Both the position numbers and the translations under genes were made by a program. The notes beneath the pieces were generated by a model that was given only the letters and a program-made list of their open reading frames with translations, was not told the origin of the DNA and did no database searches. Below, piece by piece: positions 43,810 to 44,386 of a DNA stretch of 44,386 bases (the first letter of the stretch is position 1; each line of letters starts with the position of its first letter). Source of the DNA: a virus; the IMG/VR virus record IMGVR_UViG_3300036398_002853, positions 1 through 44,386 of that record; one strand, given 5' to 3'.

Positions 43810-44386
43810 TTATGTAGTAGGATTCTGTGTAGTGAAAATCTTTAATGCTGCGTTATGTGCCTGTCCACTTGGTGATATTTTCCAGTTTGTTGCTGTTTGT
43901 ACCTGAACTGGCGATGAAACATTTTGAATAATGAGCACACCACTTTTCCCTAAGGTTCTCGATCCCCACGACCACAAACTTCCGTCTGTTTTTCTTGCTA
44001 ATGTAAAGGAACTACTCCCCGCACTTACTGATGACCAATTCGTATCAGTTCCCACTTGAACAGGAGAAGAACGAGCGGTGGTATCACCAAGACCTAATTG
44101 ACCGCTGGTGTTGCTCCCCCATGCCCAAAGAGATCCTGTGGTTTTGATGGCTAGTGTATTCTGACTACCCGCACTTACTGATGACCAATTCGTATCAGTT
44201 CCCACTTGAACAGGAGAAGAGCGATTAGTGACATCACCAAGACCCAACCGACCGTTGGTGATATTGTTCCCCCACGCCCAAAGAGATCCTGGAGACTTGA
44301 TTGCCATTGCATGGTAACCACCCGCACTTACTGATGACCAGGTCGCATCAGTTCCTACTTTAACAGGAGAAGAACGATTAGTGACA
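43810..44386 (-). CDS. RCC1-repeat protein, 5' part beyond the window
   Basis: The reading frame is open to the window edge; an internal ATG at 44307 is not the start, because the repeats continue upstream (SSPVKVGTDATWSSVSAGGY). Units of about 50 residues repeat: 'SLWAWGSNTSGQLGLGDTTA' and 'RSSPVQVGTDTNWSSVSAGS'. These are typical RCC1/BNR-like beta-propeller blades (G-x-x-L-W-x-W-G-x-N...G-Q-L-G-x-G-D). Phage proteins of this type are usually fibre or adhesin parts. The C-terminus (HNAALKIFTTQNPTT) lies 27 nt upstream of the fusion gene, suggesting one fibre/modification operon. Confidence 0.85.
   Translation of the reverse strand, partial: VTNRSSPVKVGTDATWSSVSAGGYHAMAIKSPGSLWAWGNNITNGRLGLGDVTNRSSPVQVGTDTNWSSVSAGSQNTLAIKTTGSLWAWGSNTSGQLGLGDTTARSSPVQVGTDTNWSSVSAGSSSFTLARKTDGSLWSWGSRTLGKSGVLIIQNVSSPVQVQTATNWKISPSGQAHNAALKIFTTQNPTT
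44019..44376 (-). repeat. RCC1-coding DNA repeats (period 150-153 bp)
   Basis: A block beginning GCACTTACTGATGACCA recurs at 44021, 44171 and 44324 on the plus strand and is nearly identical between the first two copies for about 60 nt. It codes one propeller blade per period and continues past the window. Confidence 0.85.

Noticed and set aside
44019-44376. Regularly spaced DNA repeats that could suggest a CRISPR array
   Set aside because: The period of 150-153 bp is in frame and encodes RCC1 propeller blades; the spacing and repeat length do not fit CRISPR.

Overview
The window looks like part of the genome of a T4-like (myovirus-type) tailed phage of aquatic origin infecting a Gram-negative bacterium. 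The evidence is dense, overlapping small genes in opposing blocks, two tRNA genes, and late-promoter boxes of T4 type (CTAAATA). There is a CobS-type AAA+ ATPase with its CobT-type VWA partner, a B12-dependent ribonucleotide reductase, and many proteins of kinds I recall from marine T4-like phages (KWDG ligase-like protein, GRFQPPTSGH nucleotidyltransferase, RecB/Cas4-like nuclease, RuvC-like resolvase). No terminase, portal, major capsid, tail tube or DNA polymerase gene lies in this window. The host is unknown. An encoded outer-membrane beta-barrel protein and two lipoproteins argue for a Gram-negative host.

Layout. (1) 1-3.45 kb, minus strand: small, mostly unknown early-type genes, including a WYL_2-like, a DUF5710-like and a cyclic-phosphate receiver (cREC) protein. 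(2) 3.5-3.75 kb: terminators and a candidate small RNA. (3) 3.75-7.1 kb, minus: two tandem paralogous glycine-rich adhesin-like proteins. (4) 7.3-8.2 kb, plus: an outer-membrane protein and a 50-residue membrane protein. (5) 8.3-9.9 kb: virion-type small proteins on both strands. (6) 10-16.5 kb, minus: two small genes, a 570 bp non-coding island with repeats and a G-quadruplex motif, a tRNA-Leu/tRNA-Arg operon, cobS and cobT. (7) 16.7-36.4 kb, plus: first a few small genes (a zincin and a zinc ribbon among them), then a long block of basic, repetitive, probably virion-internal proteins mixed with DNA-processing enzymes, ending in a holin-like and a lipoprotein gene. (8) 36.4-44.4 kb, mainly minus: RuvC-like resolvase, secreted trypsin-like lipoprotein, another tagged basic protein, nrdJ, a glycosyltransferase, a sulfotransferase-TPR-glycosyltransferase fusion and the end of an RCC1-repeat protein.

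Two promoter classes are visible. Six minus-strand early-type genes have a sigma70-like promoter of fixed geometry (TTGACA-like, 16-17 nt, TATACT-like, then only 6-7 nt to the ATG), which implies leaderless mRNAs. Structural genes instead have a CTAAATA/ATAAATA box upstream of a good Shine-Dalgarno. The most striking protein-level pattern is a short N-terminal tag (roughly M-x-x-[FY]-x-x-x-L-x-E) on about a dozen otherwise unrelated proteins. It resembles the T4 internal-protein capsid-targeting sequence and ends in an [LIF]-x-E prohead-protease-like site. Together with a shared 'QTPxRE...YGxGGK' module, this suggests an unusually large set of proteins packaged inside the head. All functional statements come from reading the sequence and recalling families; no database search was possible.
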